Shown piece by piece: positions 54,118 through 63,080 of a DNA stretch of 64,000 nucleotides (position 1 is its first letter; every line of letters starts with the position of its first letter). A program made the translations under genes and the position numbers. This DNA is from Paenibacillus sp. (GTDB lineage: Bacteria > Bacillota > Bacilli > Paenibacillales > Paenibacillaceae), in NCBI GenBank assembly GCA_023512345.1, contig JAILZT010000013.1, positions 62,001-126,000 on the forward strand. The letters run 5' to 3'. The notes beneath the pieces were generated by a model. It saw only the letters and a list, made by a program, of their open reading frames with translations, searched no databases and was not told where the DNA came from.

Positions 54118-54978
54118 ATGAAGGTATTTAAACAGCTTACAGTCACGGCGCTTACAGCCGTAATCGCAGTAACAGCATCTTTTGCAGGAATTGCTTCCGC
54201 GACGGATTCTTTGAAGGGTAAAATCACCGTAAACGGCTCCACGGCACTCTTGCCATTGACGCTTCAAGCAGCTAAGGAATTTCAAAAGCTTCATCCGAAG
54301 GTGAAAATTGCAGCTTCAGGTAAAGGTTCCGTAACAGGCCCGCAAGCTGTGAAAAAAGGAATTGCCGACATCGGTGCCTGCGACTGGGATGCGAGCATGG
54401 ATGTTCCGGGCTTCAAAGCGTTTGACGGACAAGTAGCGAACAAGGTAGCGGTCATTCCTTTTGCTACAATCGTGAACAAGAATGTGGGTGTAGAGAACCT
54501 CACAACAGAACAGCTTAAAGGAATTTACTCCGGCAAAATCAAGAACTGGAAGGAAGTTGGCGGATCGGATGCGGATATCGTAGTGATCACCCGTGCCTTT
54601 GGTTCCGGTACACGTGTTAACTATCAAGCGAAGGCTCTTGCCGGCGGCGATATCGTTAAGAAAGAGAAAAACTATAAAGAAACAGGCTCCAGCGGGGACA
54701 TGAAGACTGCTGTTGGAACAACGCCTAATGCTATTGGATATATCGACCTTGTCTATGTTACCGGCAGTGATATCAAAGCTGTGAAGTTTAACGGCGTTAC
54801 TGCTTCCACAGATAACGTAATCAATGGATCTTACAAGATTTGGGCTTACGGTTACTACATGACTAAAGGTCAACCTACGGGCGCAACGAAAGAATTCATC
54901 CAGTATGTACAAAGTAAGAAATTCCAACAAGGCTCGCTGAAAAAGCTGAAATTCATCCCGATTTCTGCAATGCAATAA
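54118..54978 (+). CDS. pstS: PstS, phosphate ABC transporter substrate-binding protein
   Basis: A 286-residue phosphate-binding protein: a signal peptide (VTALTAVIAVTASFAGIASA), then the phosphate-site segments KITVNGSTALLPL, ASGKGSVTGPQAV and RAFGSGTRVNYQAKA. The start at 54118 follows GAGAGGAGAAACAACTC; an upstream ATG at 54085 lies before it. The signal peptide contains no lipobox cysteine, unusual for a monoderm, where PstS is normally a lipoprotein. It may instead be secreted or held by another wall contact. pstC and pstA follow. Confidence 0.93.
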   Translation: MKVFKQLTVTALTAVIAVTASFAGIASATDSLKGKITVNGSTALLPLTLQAAKEFQKLHPKVKIAASGKGSVTGPQAVKKGIADIGACDWDASMDVPGFKAFDGQVANKVAVIPFATIVNKNVGVENLTTEQLKGIYSGKIKNWKEVGGSDADIVVITRAFGSGTRVNYQAKALAGGDIVKKEKNYKETGSSGDMKTAVGTTPNAIGYIDLVYVTGSDIKAVKFNGVTASTDNVINGSYKIWAYGYYMTKGQPTGATKEFIQYVQSKKFQQGSLKKLKFIPISAMQ

Positions 54979-55070
54979 ATAACAGTATTTCTTCATTAAT
55001 ATCATAGTGAACGGAAACAGCGGCCAGTCCCGGACATCAATGGGATTGGCCGCTTACGGGAGGGAAAGGT

Positions 55071-56021
55071 ATGGGGGCTCCAGTACACAACCTGGCAACC
55101 AAAGTAATCGATGCAGGTGTTAAAAAAGATAGTATAGTCCGTAAACGTCATAAGAGACATATGATCAGTAATACTTTTTTTAAGAACTATTTTTTATTCA
55201 GCATTTTAGCGCTTTGTTTTGTACTGGGTCTTGTTTTTATATTTATCGGCAAAACGGCGCTGCTTCTCTTCGGGCAAGTCTCACCGGTGGATTTTTTCCT
55301 CTCCTTCAATTGGACACCGGAAGAGGATGCTTTTGGAGCTGCAGCCTTCATAGTAAATACATTGTCGCTTACGGCTCTTACCTTGCTGATAGCCGTTCCG
55401 ATTTCTATCGGTATGGCGGTGCTTACCGCTGAAATTGCTCCACAATGGATGAAAACCTTTGTCCGCCCCGTATTGGATTTGCTAGTCGGCATTCCTTCTA
55501 TCGTTTACGGTTATCTCGGCTTGACTGTACTGCTTCCATTTCTGCGCAGAGTTAGTGGCGAGAGTCTTGGAGATGGTCTGCTGGCGGCGGCACTTGTGCT
55601 GGCCTTAATGGTTCTTCCGACCATTACCCGAATCAGTGATGATGCCATCGTAGCGGTTCCGCGCAAATACCGGGATGCTGCTTACGCGCTTGGCTCAACT
55701 CGATTGCAGGTGATCATGCGTGTGGTCCTCCCGGCATCGAGTCGGGGAGTCATTTCGGCAGTTATTTTGGGCATGACAAGGGCTGTGGGTGAGACGATGG
55801 CTGTTGTTATGGTGATTGGGAATACACCACAGTTGGCTAAGACGCTGTTTACACCTACCTCGGTTCTTACGAGTAACATCGTTATGCAAATTTCTAACGT
55901 GGAATTTGAGTCCACCTGGAATTATGCCCTGCATATGATGGCCTTCTTACTGCTCCTAATCTCATTTGTACTTATACTCATTATTCGAATATTAGGCAGA
56001 AAAAGGAGGGGGCAGGCATGA
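55071..56021 (+). CDS. pstC: PstC, phosphate ABC transporter permease
   Basis: A 316-residue inner-membrane permease with about six transmembrane helices. The ABC-permease EAA motif is at YRDAAYALGSTRLQVIMRVV, and RAVGETMAVVMVIGN is the family-typical PstC segment with conserved Arg and Glu. Pairs with PstA to form the channel. The start follows CGGGAGGGAAAGGT. It overlaps pstA by 4 bp (ATGA). Confidence 0.95.
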   Translation: MGAPVHNLATKVIDAGVKKDSIVRKRHKRHMISNTFFKNYFLFSILALCFVLGLVFIFIGKTALLLFGQVSPVDFFLSFNWTPEEDAFGAAAFIVNTLSLTALTLLIAVPISIGMAVLTAEIAPQWMKTFVRPVLDLLVGIPSIVYGYLGLTVLLPFLRRVSGESLGDGLLAAALVLALMVLPTITRISDDAIVAVPRKYRDAAYALGSTRLQVIMRVVLPASSRGVISAVILGMTRAVGETMAVVMVIGNTPQLAKTLFTPTSVLTSNIVMQISNVEFESTWNYALHMMAFLLLLISFVLILIIRILGRKRRGQA

Positions 56022-56908
56022 GCGGATTTACTCGAACTCGCCATACAGCTCGCGCCCAAAAGCTCGACAAGCTGGCAACGATCGGCTTTTATTGTCTAGG
56101 TGCGTTAGTTATGCTGCTTATTTTTTGGCTCTTGTTAACCATTCTCGGCAAAGGTCTGCCGGGGTTAAGACCCGACTTTCTGATGAAGCAGCCTGAAGAA
56201 ATAGATGCAGGCGGGGGAATCGGACCTGTACTGTTCAACTCGTTCTATATTCTCTTTATATCACTAATTGTTTCAATCCCCCTTGGCATAGGCGCAGGCA
56301 TTTATATGGCGGAATATGCACCTGACAACGGTTTTACCAGCGCTCTTCGGATGGCTGTCGAGGCTTTGTCATCGGTTCCTTCTATAGTATTCGGGATGCT
56401 CGGCTTAGCTATCTTTGCTGAATATTTTCAAGTAGGTCTTACGATTCTCGGAGGTGGAGTGAGCTTAGCGCTGCTAAATCTCCCTATGCTCGCCCGGGTA
56501 ACGGAGGAAGCGGTTCGTTCAGTACCAGGTGAACTTCGAGAGGCGGGATACGCTCTGGGGACGACCAAATTCCATGTTATTCGGAAAATAGTGCTGCCGG
56601 TGGCACTGCCGGCAATCATTACCGGGATTTGTCTCGTAGCTGGACGTGCATTCGGGGAGTCTGCCGTTATCATTTTGACAGCGGGTCTTAGTACCTCTGG
56701 GGAAATGTGGGACTTCAATCTCTTCTCGCCGGGTGAAACGCTGGCTGTACATTTGTGGTATGTGCAATCCGAGGCGATTGTTGAAGATGCGCGACAAATC
56801 GCGGATAAGTCTGCAGCGGTGCTAGTAATTGTTGTTTTATTCATCAACCTGGCCTTCCGTCTACCTTTATGGTGGGGAAAACGGCGTCAGGGCTTATCCC
56901 ATAAGTAG
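56018..56908 (+). CDS. pstA: PstA, phosphate ABC transporter permease
   Basis: A 296-residue permease, the second membrane subunit of the high-affinity phosphate importer. The EAA motif appears as LREAGYALGTTKFHVIRKIV, and the PstA signature GRAFGESAVIILTAGLS precedes the last helices. It starts in the ATGA overlap after AAGGAGGGGGCAGGC. The ATPase gene pstB and phoU are not downstream: a terminator and the hcp gene follow. They must be elsewhere or be supplied by another operon. Confidence 0.95.
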   Translation: MSGFTRTRHTARAQKLDKLATIGFYCLGALVMLLIFWLLLTILGKGLPGLRPDFLMKQPEEIDAGGGIGPVLFNSFYILFISLIVSIPLGIGAGIYMAEYAPDNGFTSALRMAVEALSSVPSIVFGMLGLAIFAEYFQVGLTILGGGVSLALLNLPMLARVTEEAVRSVPGELREAGYALGTTKFHVIRKIVLPVALPAIITGICLVAGRAFGESAVIILTAGLSTSGEMWDFNLFSPGETLAVHLWYVQSEAIVEDARQIADKSAAVLVIVVLFINLAFRLPLWWGKRRQGLSHK

Positions 56909-56923
56909 TTTATGAAATACGAA

Positions 56924-56971
56924 GGGGTGTCCCAGCAGCCATTTTCATGGCTATGCGGGACACCCCAAATT
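56924..56971 (+). terminator. Terminator of the pst operon
   Basis: GGGGTGTCCC and GGGACACCCC form a strong stem around an inner GCCAT/ATGGC hairpin, followed by AAATTTTT. Confidence 0.85.
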
Positions 56972-56993
56972 TTTGATACATGTATGTTGACTA

Positions 56994-58649
56994 TTAAACC
57001 ACAGCCATGAATTTTTCCATATCTTCATCTACTGTAGTAATGCCGCCAATGCCGAAATTCTCAATCAGCACATTAGCTACGTTCGGAGACAAGAAGGCTG
57101 GAAGCGTTGGGCCGAGGTGAATATTTTTTACGCCCAGATAGAGCAGTGCTAACAGAACGATGACCGCCTTTTGCTCATACCAAGCAATATTGTACGAAAT
57201 AGGCAGATCGTTAATATCATCAAGGCCGAAGACTTCCTTAAGCTTCATTGCAATAACAACCAAAGAATAGGAGTCGTTGCACTGACCCGCGTCGAGCACG
57301 CGTGGAATGCCGCCGATCTCTCCAAGATTGAGCTTATTGTACTTGTATTTTGCACAGCCGGCAGTCAGGATAACGGTATCCTGAGGCAGCGCAGCAGCGA
57401 AGTCCGTATAATAATCTCTGCTCTTCATTCTTCCGTCGCAGCCTGCCATCACAAAAAATCGTTTGATAGCACCTGTCTGAACCGCATCTACCACTTGATC
57501 CGCTACTCCCATAACGGCAGCATGGGCAAATCCACCGATAATCTCACCCGTTTCAATCTCAGTAGGGGCAGGACACGTCTTTGCTTGTTCAATCATAGCG
57601 GAGAAGTCTTTTGCTGTACCGTCTGCTCCAACTGGAATATGCTGCACGCCGGGGAAGCCGGTGTTGCCTGTAGTGTACAGGCGATCTATATAGCTGTCCT
57701 TCGGAGGCACAATACAATTCGTAGTCATCAGAATAGGTCCGTTGAAGCTTGCGAATTCTTCTGCCTGTTTCCACCAAGCATTGCCGTAGTTACCTACAAA
57801 ATGGCTGTACTTCTTAAAAGCCGGATAGTAGTGGGCAGGGAGCATTTCGCTATGGGTATACACATCCACGCCCGTTCCTTCTGTCTGTTTGAGCAGCTCT
57901 TCCATATCCTTAAGGTCATGGCCGCTAATCAGAATACCAGGACGGGTTCCTACGCCGATATTCACTTTTGTAATCTCAGGATTTCCGTAGGTTGAAGTAT
58001 TTGCACGGTCCAGCAGCGCCATTACATCCACGCCAAATTTACCGCATTCCATTACAAGCGCTATTAAATCATTTACAGTCAGATCATCATTAAGAGTAGC
58101 TGCAAGCCCTCTCTCCATAAAGGCTTGAACACTGTCATCGCGGTAGCTGAGAACAGCGGCATGCTCCATATAGGCAGCCATCCCTTTCAGGCCGTAAGTT
58201 AACAGCTCACGCAGTGAGCGGATATCTTCATTGTCTGTGGAAAGAACGCCAACAACCGACGCCTTTTCGTCTATTTCTTCTTCGGTTCCAGGCATCCAAA
58301 GAGCAGCATCGTGGTTAGAGGAGGGAATGGTTACGTTGAAACCGTTCAGTTGGGCTTTCCACTGATCCCGCAGCGCAACCCCTTCTTTGACTCTGGCAAT
58401 GAAACCGTCCCGATCAAAGTTGGCGTTAGTTATGGTAGCGAACATACTCTCGATAATGAATTTTTCAGATACTGCGTTAGTGACTCCCAGCTCCCGGCCT
58501 TTAACAGAAAAGATGGAGATGCCCTTCAGAGTATAAAGTAGAAGATCCTGCAGGTTAGCGACGTCACTTGTTTTGCCGCAGACCCCCTGAATGGTACAGC
58601 CCGTTCCTTTAGCCGCTTCCTGACATTGAAAACAAAACATGCTGCTCAT
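56994..58649 (-). CDS. hcp: Hcp, hybrid cluster protein (hydroxylamine/NO reductase)
   Basis: A 551-residue hybrid-cluster protein. The N-terminal cysteines for the [4Fe-4S]-type cluster are C6, C9, C18 and C24 ([20 protein letters not shown]). Hybrid-cluster ligands occur in [38 protein letters not shown] and [10 protein letters not shown]. Hcp is an NO or hydroxylamine reductase acting in nitrosative stress. It is divergent from a Crp/Fnr regulator with a perfect palindrome between the two genes. Confidence 0.95.
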   Translation of the reverse strand: MSSMFCFQCQEAAKGTGCTIQGVCGKTSDVANLQDLLLYTLKGISIFSVKGRELGVTNAVSEKFIIESMFATITNANFDRDGFIARVKEGVALRDQWKAQLNGFNVTIPSSNHDAALWMPGTEEEIDEKASVVGVLSTDNEDIRSLRELLTYGLKGMAAYMEHAAVLSYRDDSVQAFMERGLAATLNDDLTVNDLIALVMECGKFGVDVMALLDRANTSTYGNPEITKVNIGVGTRPGILISGHDLKDMEELLKQTEGTGVDVYTHSEMLPAHYYPAFKKYSHFVGNYGNAWWKQAEEFASFNGPILMTTNCIVPPKDSYIDRLYTTGNTGFPGVQHIPVGADGTAKDFSAMIEQAKTCPAPTEIETGEIIGGFAHAAVMGVADQVVDAVQTGAIKRFFVMAGCDGRMKSRDYYTDFAAALPQDTVILTAGCAKYKYNKLNLGEIGGIPRVLDAGQCNDSYSLVVIAMKLKEVFGLDDINDLPISYNIAWYEQKAVIVLLALLYLGVKNIHLGPTLPAFLSPNVANVLIENFGIGGITTVDEDMEKFMAVV

Positions 58650-58732
58650 ATTTGGATTCGCTCCTTCATAGTTAGGGAAGCTTCTGCTTCCTTTACAGTT
58701 TCCACTAATTGTAGTAGACTGTCGTCTAACAA

Positions 58733-58752
58733 TCGGTAACGAATGTTACCGA
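58733..58752. promoter_or_regulatory. Crp/Fnr-type operator between hcp and the regulator gene
   Basis: TCGGTAAC-GAAT-GTTACCGA is a perfect inverted repeat with 8-bp arms. On the hcp strand TACAAT (58713-58708) would start transcription near 58701, putting the palindrome centre at about -41.5, the class II activator position. Confidence 0.75.
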
Positions 58753-58777
58753 ATCGTACTATTTTGGAGGCGTTTTA

Positions 58778-59452
58778 ATGAAACCAGATCCAATTGTGCT
58801 TCAGTCCTGTCTGCTGTTTCGGGGGAAGAGCGTTGAAGAGATATCGGCCATAATTCAGACCACGATCTATACCGTTAAATCCCTCCATAAAAAAGAACTA
58901 GTAGTCAACGAGGGAGAACCTGCTGACCATATCGGGATCATTCTCACAGGACAAGTAGAGGTTCAGAAGAACCATTCTAACGGGAACAATGTAACCATTG
59001 CCCGGCTGGGAAAAGGTCAAACCTTCGGCGAAGCTGTGTTGTTCCGTAAGGAGAACGTGTATCCAGCCACAATAATGGCAGCGGATACCTGTTGCGTCAT
59101 GTTTATCAGCAAGCAGGAGCTTTTACGTTTGTTCGCTGCGGATACAGAAATGTTGTCTTCTTATATGGAGAACCTATCGGAGCGTCTAGTAATGGTTAAT
59201 CGTAAAATCGAGATTTTGTCGATCGGGACACTGCGCAAACGAATCGTATTTTATTTACTCAAGCAGGCCGAACAGCAGCATTCTAACACCCTCAAATTGC
59301 CTTTCAGCCGAAAAGTATGGGCTGAGCTGCTTAATACTGCCCGCCCTTCACTCTCACGGGAACTCGCCTTCCTCCGTGACAACGGCTGGATTGAGTTCAA
59401 AGGCAGCGTGTTCACCCTATTAGACCCGGAACGTATGGAGCAACTGCTGTAG
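58778..59452 (+). CDS. Crp/Fnr-family regulator, probable activator of hcp
   Basis: A 224-residue Crp/Fnr protein: an N-terminal cNMP-binding-like beta barrel (about 20-125; VVNEGEPADHIGIILTGQVE, GQTFGEAVLF) and a C-terminal winged HTH (about 150-215; SRKVWAELLNTARPSLSREL). There is no FNR-type N-terminal cysteine set for an Fe-S cluster; one Cys is in LQSCLLF and two are in DTCCVMF, so redox or NO sensing may use haem or another route. It is divergent from hcp with one shared operator, like the HcpR/NnrR type. Confidence 0.88.
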   Translation: MKPDPIVLQSCLLFRGKSVEEISAIIQTTIYTVKSLHKKELVVNEGEPADHIGIILTGQVEVQKNHSNGNNVTIARLGKGQTFGEAVLFRKENVYPATIMAADTCCVMFISKQELLRLFAADTEMLSSYMENLSERLVMVNRKIEILSIGTLRKRIVFYLLKQAEQQHSNTLKLPFSRKVWAELLNTARPSLSRELAFLRDNGWIEFKGSVFTLLDPERMEQLL

Positions 59453-59458
59453 AGAAAC

Positions 59459-60127
59459 TCAACCGGAAGTGACCTTTAATTTCTTCTCCTGCTCCAAACG
59501 AATGGAACGGTCACTAATGGCATCGACATCCTGTTGGTCATGCGTCACAAACAAACAACTCATTTGTTCTCTCCGCAGAATCATACATAATTCTGTTCGG
59601 ATCGTATCCCTAAGATCCGCGTCCAGGTTGCTGAAGGGTTCATCCATCAATAGAACGTTAGGCTTCGGGGCCATTGCCCGGGCAAGCGCTACCCTCTGCT
59701 GTTGACCTCCGCTCAGCTCATGCGGATACCGCTCCTGAAAATCGCTCAGCTGAACAAGCTCAAGCATCTCCTCCAGCCGCTGAGTCCGTTCTTGCCGGTT
59801 CATGCGGTGCAATGCGAATTCAATATTTTTTCGGACATTCATATGGGGGAACAAAGCGTAGTCCTGAAATACCATCCCCACCCCGCGGCGCTCAGGTTGA
59901 ATGAATGTTGTAGGATCAACAACCTTGCGGCCATTGATTCGAATCTCCCCCTCCGAAGGTACTTCCAGCCCGGCAATTAGACGAAGCAGCGTGCTTTTCC
60001 CGTTGCCGCTAGCCCCCTGAACACCAACAATTTCACCTCTCTTCATCTCAAAGGAAAACTTGTCGATTACCGGAGCTTGCCTCCGTCCGTAGGAGAACGA
60101 AAGATTTCGGATTTCAATAATACTCAT
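59459..60127 (-). CDS. fbpC: Iron(III) ABC transporter ATP-binding protein (FbpC type)
   Basis: A 222-residue ATPase energising the iron importer. Walker A GASGNGKSTLLRLIAG (residue about 35), signature HELSGGQQQRVALARAMAPK, Walker B NVLLMDEPFSNLD and a H-loop LFVTHDQQDVDAI. The protein is shorter than typical FbpC (about 350 residues), lacking the C-terminal regulatory domain. The start at 60127 (MSIIEIRNLSFSYG) follows AGGAAGTGAAGATATC and lies 9 bp past the stop-side overlap of the permease gene. It is the third gene of the operon. Confidence 0.9.
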   Translation of the reverse strand: MSIIEIRNLSFSYGRRQAPVIDKFSFEMKRGEIVGVQGASGNGKSTLLRLIAGLEVPSEGEIRINGRKVVDPTTFIQPERRGVGMVFQDYALFPHMNVRKNIEFALHRMNRQERTQRLEEMLELVQLSDFQERYPHELSGGQQQRVALARAMAPKPNVLLMDEPFSNLDADLRDTIRTELCMILRREQMSCLFVTHDQQDVDAISDRSIRLEQEKKLKVTSG

Positions 60128-60134
60128 GATATCT

Positions 60135-61787
60135 TCACTTCCTGTCCAAATATTGAAGTACATAGACCGAGGTAAAGCTGATGCCGATAATTAGAAGCGA
60201 TGGAATGGCAGCCTCGTAAATCTGTTCATTGTTAGCGTATTGATAGGTTTTGGTAGCAAGTGTATCGAAATTGAAGGGCCTAAGTAATAACGCCAGCGGA
60301 AGCTCTTTGCATATCTCCACAAAAGTTAGAATAAACCCACTGATGACCGCTCCTTTAATTAAAGGGAAGTCAACTCTGAAAAAGGTTCTTGTGAAACTCA
60401 TTCCCAGTAAGCGTGACGCCTCCGTGTATTTCCTTCCCACCTTCTCAAAGCCCATATCAACCGCATTATACCCTGTAGCCATAAACCGGATCACGTAACC
60501 GCACACGAGCATGACAACAGTAAGGCTAAGAACTACAGGTGTACCTCCGAATCCCAGACCATGGTACATAGACGCAAAGATACGATCCAACCGCAGGAAC
60601 AAAGCCAATACACCGATAGCAATAATCGCACCAGGTACCGAATATCCAGCAGTTACTCCTTTGGACAACATGTAGGAGAAGGTGGACCGTGATCGGTTAA
60701 CAGCTCCGACAATAACGGAAAAGATCATAATCATACACGTCGAAAGCACAGCTACATATAAGGTCCGATAGAGGTAAGAGAAGAACTCATCTTTCCAAAT
60801 ACTTTCGAACGTCCATGAGGCCCATGCCAGCAGTTGAATTAGCGGGATAAAAAAGGCAAAACTCCAGATGATTAAGCAAACAATAGAGGCTGACCATTTA
60901 GCAAGTCCGGTAAGTCGTCGGGGTACAAGAGGGTTCGATTTACTGGTTGTAGAGCTGTAAGCCCTATGGCTGCGCAGAAATCGTTCCAATATGAACATAC
61001 CCACCACGATAATCATCAGCCAAGCCGCCAGCCGCATAGCCGACTCCACATCATACATCCCAAACCAGGTTTGAAAAATAGCAGTAGAAATCGTATGCAG
61101 TCCAAAATAATTAGTTACACCGTAGTCACTAAGCACTTCAAATACAACCAGACTTACACCTCCGACAATAGCGGGACGGGATAAGGGCAGGGCGACCCTG
61201 AGAAAAATAGATAGAGGGCTCCTCCCGAGCAAACGTGCATTTTCAATGTAGGAAGCGCTTTGTTTTTCGAAAAATGCTCTTGTAATCAGGTATACATAAG
61301 GAAATAGAAAGAGTGTGAATATGATAACGGCACCACGCATGGAAGAGAGGGTGATCCATTCTTGTTTCGGGAGGATGCCCCATTCATTTCGCAAGGTTTT
61401 CTGAACAAAGCCTGTGTAGCTGAACATCGTACTATAGGTGTACGCGGCAATGTAAGGTGGAATGGCTAGAGGCAATACGAGTGCCCATCTGAAGAATCGT
61501 TTTCCCGGAAAATCGTACACGGCTACCAGCCAAGCCAGTGAAACGCCTAGGAAGGTGGTCAATACTCCGGTTATTACGGTCAACTCGATCGTCTGAACCA
61601 TATAATCTTTTATCAGATAGCGTTTAATTTGCAGCCAGTTGTCGTTCGGAGTCTCGAAAATAGAAAGGAAAACTAACAAAATAGGCAGCAAAATAGCTGC
61701 TGCCCCCAGGAGGCTGACGATTCGCCAGCCATTAAATGTTCTTTTGATTTGAACCCGCATGTGTTTGAAATACATTTTTATTTCCAA
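60135..61787 (-). CDS. fbpB: Iron(III) ABC transporter permease, fused double domain (FbpB/SfuB type)
   Basis: A 550-residue permease with two tandem permease domains. Each has its own EAA-like loop: YIENARLLGRSPLSIFLRVA near residue 190 and YTEASRLLGMSFTRTFFRVD near residue 460. About twelve hydrophobic helices alternate with short loops. It forms the membrane channel for the ferric-binding protein encoded just upstream, whose 3' end it overlaps by 10 bp. The ATPase gene follows. Confidence 0.93.
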   Translation of the reverse strand: MEIKMYFKHMRVQIKRTFNGWRIVSLLGAAAILLPILLVFLSIFETPNDNWLQIKRYLIKDYMVQTIELTVITGVLTTFLGVSLAWLVAVYDFPGKRFFRWALVLPLAIPPYIAAYTYSTMFSYTGFVQKTLRNEWGILPKQEWITLSSMRGAVIIFTLFLFPYVYLITRAFFEKQSASYIENARLLGRSPLSIFLRVALPLSRPAIVGGVSLVVFEVLSDYGVTNYFGLHTISTAIFQTWFGMYDVESAMRLAAWLMIIVVGMFILERFLRSHRAYSSTTSKSNPLVPRRLTGLAKWSASIVCLIIWSFAFFIPLIQLLAWASWTFESIWKDEFFSYLYRTLYVAVLSTCMIMIFSVIVGAVNRSRSTFSYMLSKGVTAGYSVPGAIIAIGVLALFLRLDRIFASMYHGLGFGGTPVVLSLTVVMLVCGYVIRFMATGYNAVDMGFEKVGRKYTEASRLLGMSFTRTFFRVDFPLIKGAVISGFILTFVEICKELPLALLLRPFNFDTLATKTYQYANNEQIYEAAIPSLLIIGISFTSVYVLQYLDRK

Positions 61788-62860
61788 CCCGTTTTGTTCA
61801 TGATTTCAAGCGCTGCAGCATTATGCTCTCCCAGTTTGCCAAGATCGATTTGCTGGGTTTTGAAGCTGCCCCATGATTTCAGAAGCTCCGGAAGTTCAGC
61901 CTTTGCATTGACTGGAAACTCGTAGTTTTCTTTAGCGACCAAGTTTTGTGCTTCCACATCCGTGAGGAATTCGATCAGCTTAACCGCATTTTCTACATTT
62001 TTACTATGCTTCGTTACAGCTGCACCACTGACGTTAATATGAGTGCCTGTAGTCTCCTGATTCGGGAAAAACACGCCAACACTCTCTCCTACTTTTACTT
62101 CTTCCGGATCTTTGGAGTTCATTAACAATCCTACATAGTAGGTATTCATGAGTGCTACATCTCCAACGCCGGCCACAATTGCCTTCGCTTGATCTCGGTC
62201 ATTGCCTTCCGGTGTACGGGCCAGATTCGCTACCAACCCTTTTGACCATTCCTCGGCTTTTTCAGGGCCATTGAGTTCAATAAATGAAGAAAGGAGTGAT
62301 TGATTATACAAACTGGAGGAAGGACGAACTAGAATTTTTCCTTTCCACGCTGCACTGGTCAAATCCTCATAGGTAGACAGCTGTTCAGGTTTTACCCGAT
62401 CTTTGGAGTATACGATAACACGAGCACGGGTTGAGAGGCCGATCCACTGGTTTTCAGAATCACGCAGCTGCTTGGGAACATTGTTATCTATAGTTTCAGA
62501 GGATACAGGTTGTAGTATCCCGGCTTGCTTGGCATTATTCAGTACACCGCCATCCACCGTAAGGAAAAGGTCAGCTTCGGTGCTTTCTCCTTCACGTTTG
62601 AGGCGTTCGATCAATTCTTCCGCTTTACCATCTACAAGGTTAACTTTAATACCCGTTTTTTCAGTGAATTGCTCGTACAATAATTTATCCACGTCGTAAC
62701 TTCTAGCCGAATAAATATTTACAACTTGCTCTTTTGTTTCCACTTTACCTGTGTTCGCATTGTTAGTCTCATTTGCTGCTTTGTCAGTTCCACAACCGGC
62801 TAGCAATCCTGCAGTTAGTACAGTAGTTAAAAGCGGGGCGAATAAGGTACGGTAATTCAC
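61778..62860 (-). CDS. fbpA: Iron(III)-binding lipoprotein (FbpA/FutA type)
   Basis: A 360-residue periplasmic-type binding lipoprotein: lipobox LLAGC with Cys23, then EQVVNIYSARSYDVDKLLYE, LVDGKAEELIERLKREG and ADLFLTVDGGVLNNAKQAG, typical of the ferric-binding protein family. NTYYVGLLMNSKDPE contains the paired Tyr that ligate iron. It starts with GTG at 62860 after GGAGTGTTGAC. A 19-bp Fur-box match lies 17 bp upstream of the start, so iron controls the operon. Confidence 0.92.
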   Translation of the reverse strand: MNYRTLFAPLLTTVLTAGLLAGCGTDKAANETNNANTGKVETKEQVVNIYSARSYDVDKLLYEQFTEKTGIKVNLVDGKAEELIERLKREGESTEADLFLTVDGGVLNNAKQAGILQPVSSETIDNNVPKQLRDSENQWIGLSTRARVIVYSKDRVKPEQLSTYEDLTSAAWKGKILVRPSSSLYNQSLLSSFIELNGPEKAEEWSKGLVANLARTPEGNDRDQAKAIVAGVGDVALMNTYYVGLLMNSKDPEEVKVGESVGVFFPNQETTGTHINVSGAAVTKHSKNVENAVKLIEFLTDVEAQNLVAKENYEFPVNAKAELPELLKSWGSFKTQQIDLGKLGEHNAAALEIMNKTGWK

Positions 62861-62876
62861 GTCAACACTCCTCTAA

Positions 62877-62895
62877 GATAATGATTATTATTCTC
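62877..62895. promoter_or_regulatory. Fur box of the iron ABC operon
   Basis: GATAATGATTATTATTCTC matches the consensus GATAATGATAATCATTATC at 16 of 19 positions and sits just upstream of the fbpA-type gene. Confidence 0.85.
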
Positions 62896-63080
62896 AATTA
62901 CAGATTCATTAATTTGAATCATATCGGCACTTATACTTCTTGTCAACCTATAGATATCCCCAAACAACCCAAGATGAACCAATTAAATTTCCACTGCCAA
63001 CGTGGTTTTGGTATAGTATTCTTAAATACATTTCCTATAATAATGTAGCCCCAAACATGAACAAAATGGAGGGCGGACTA

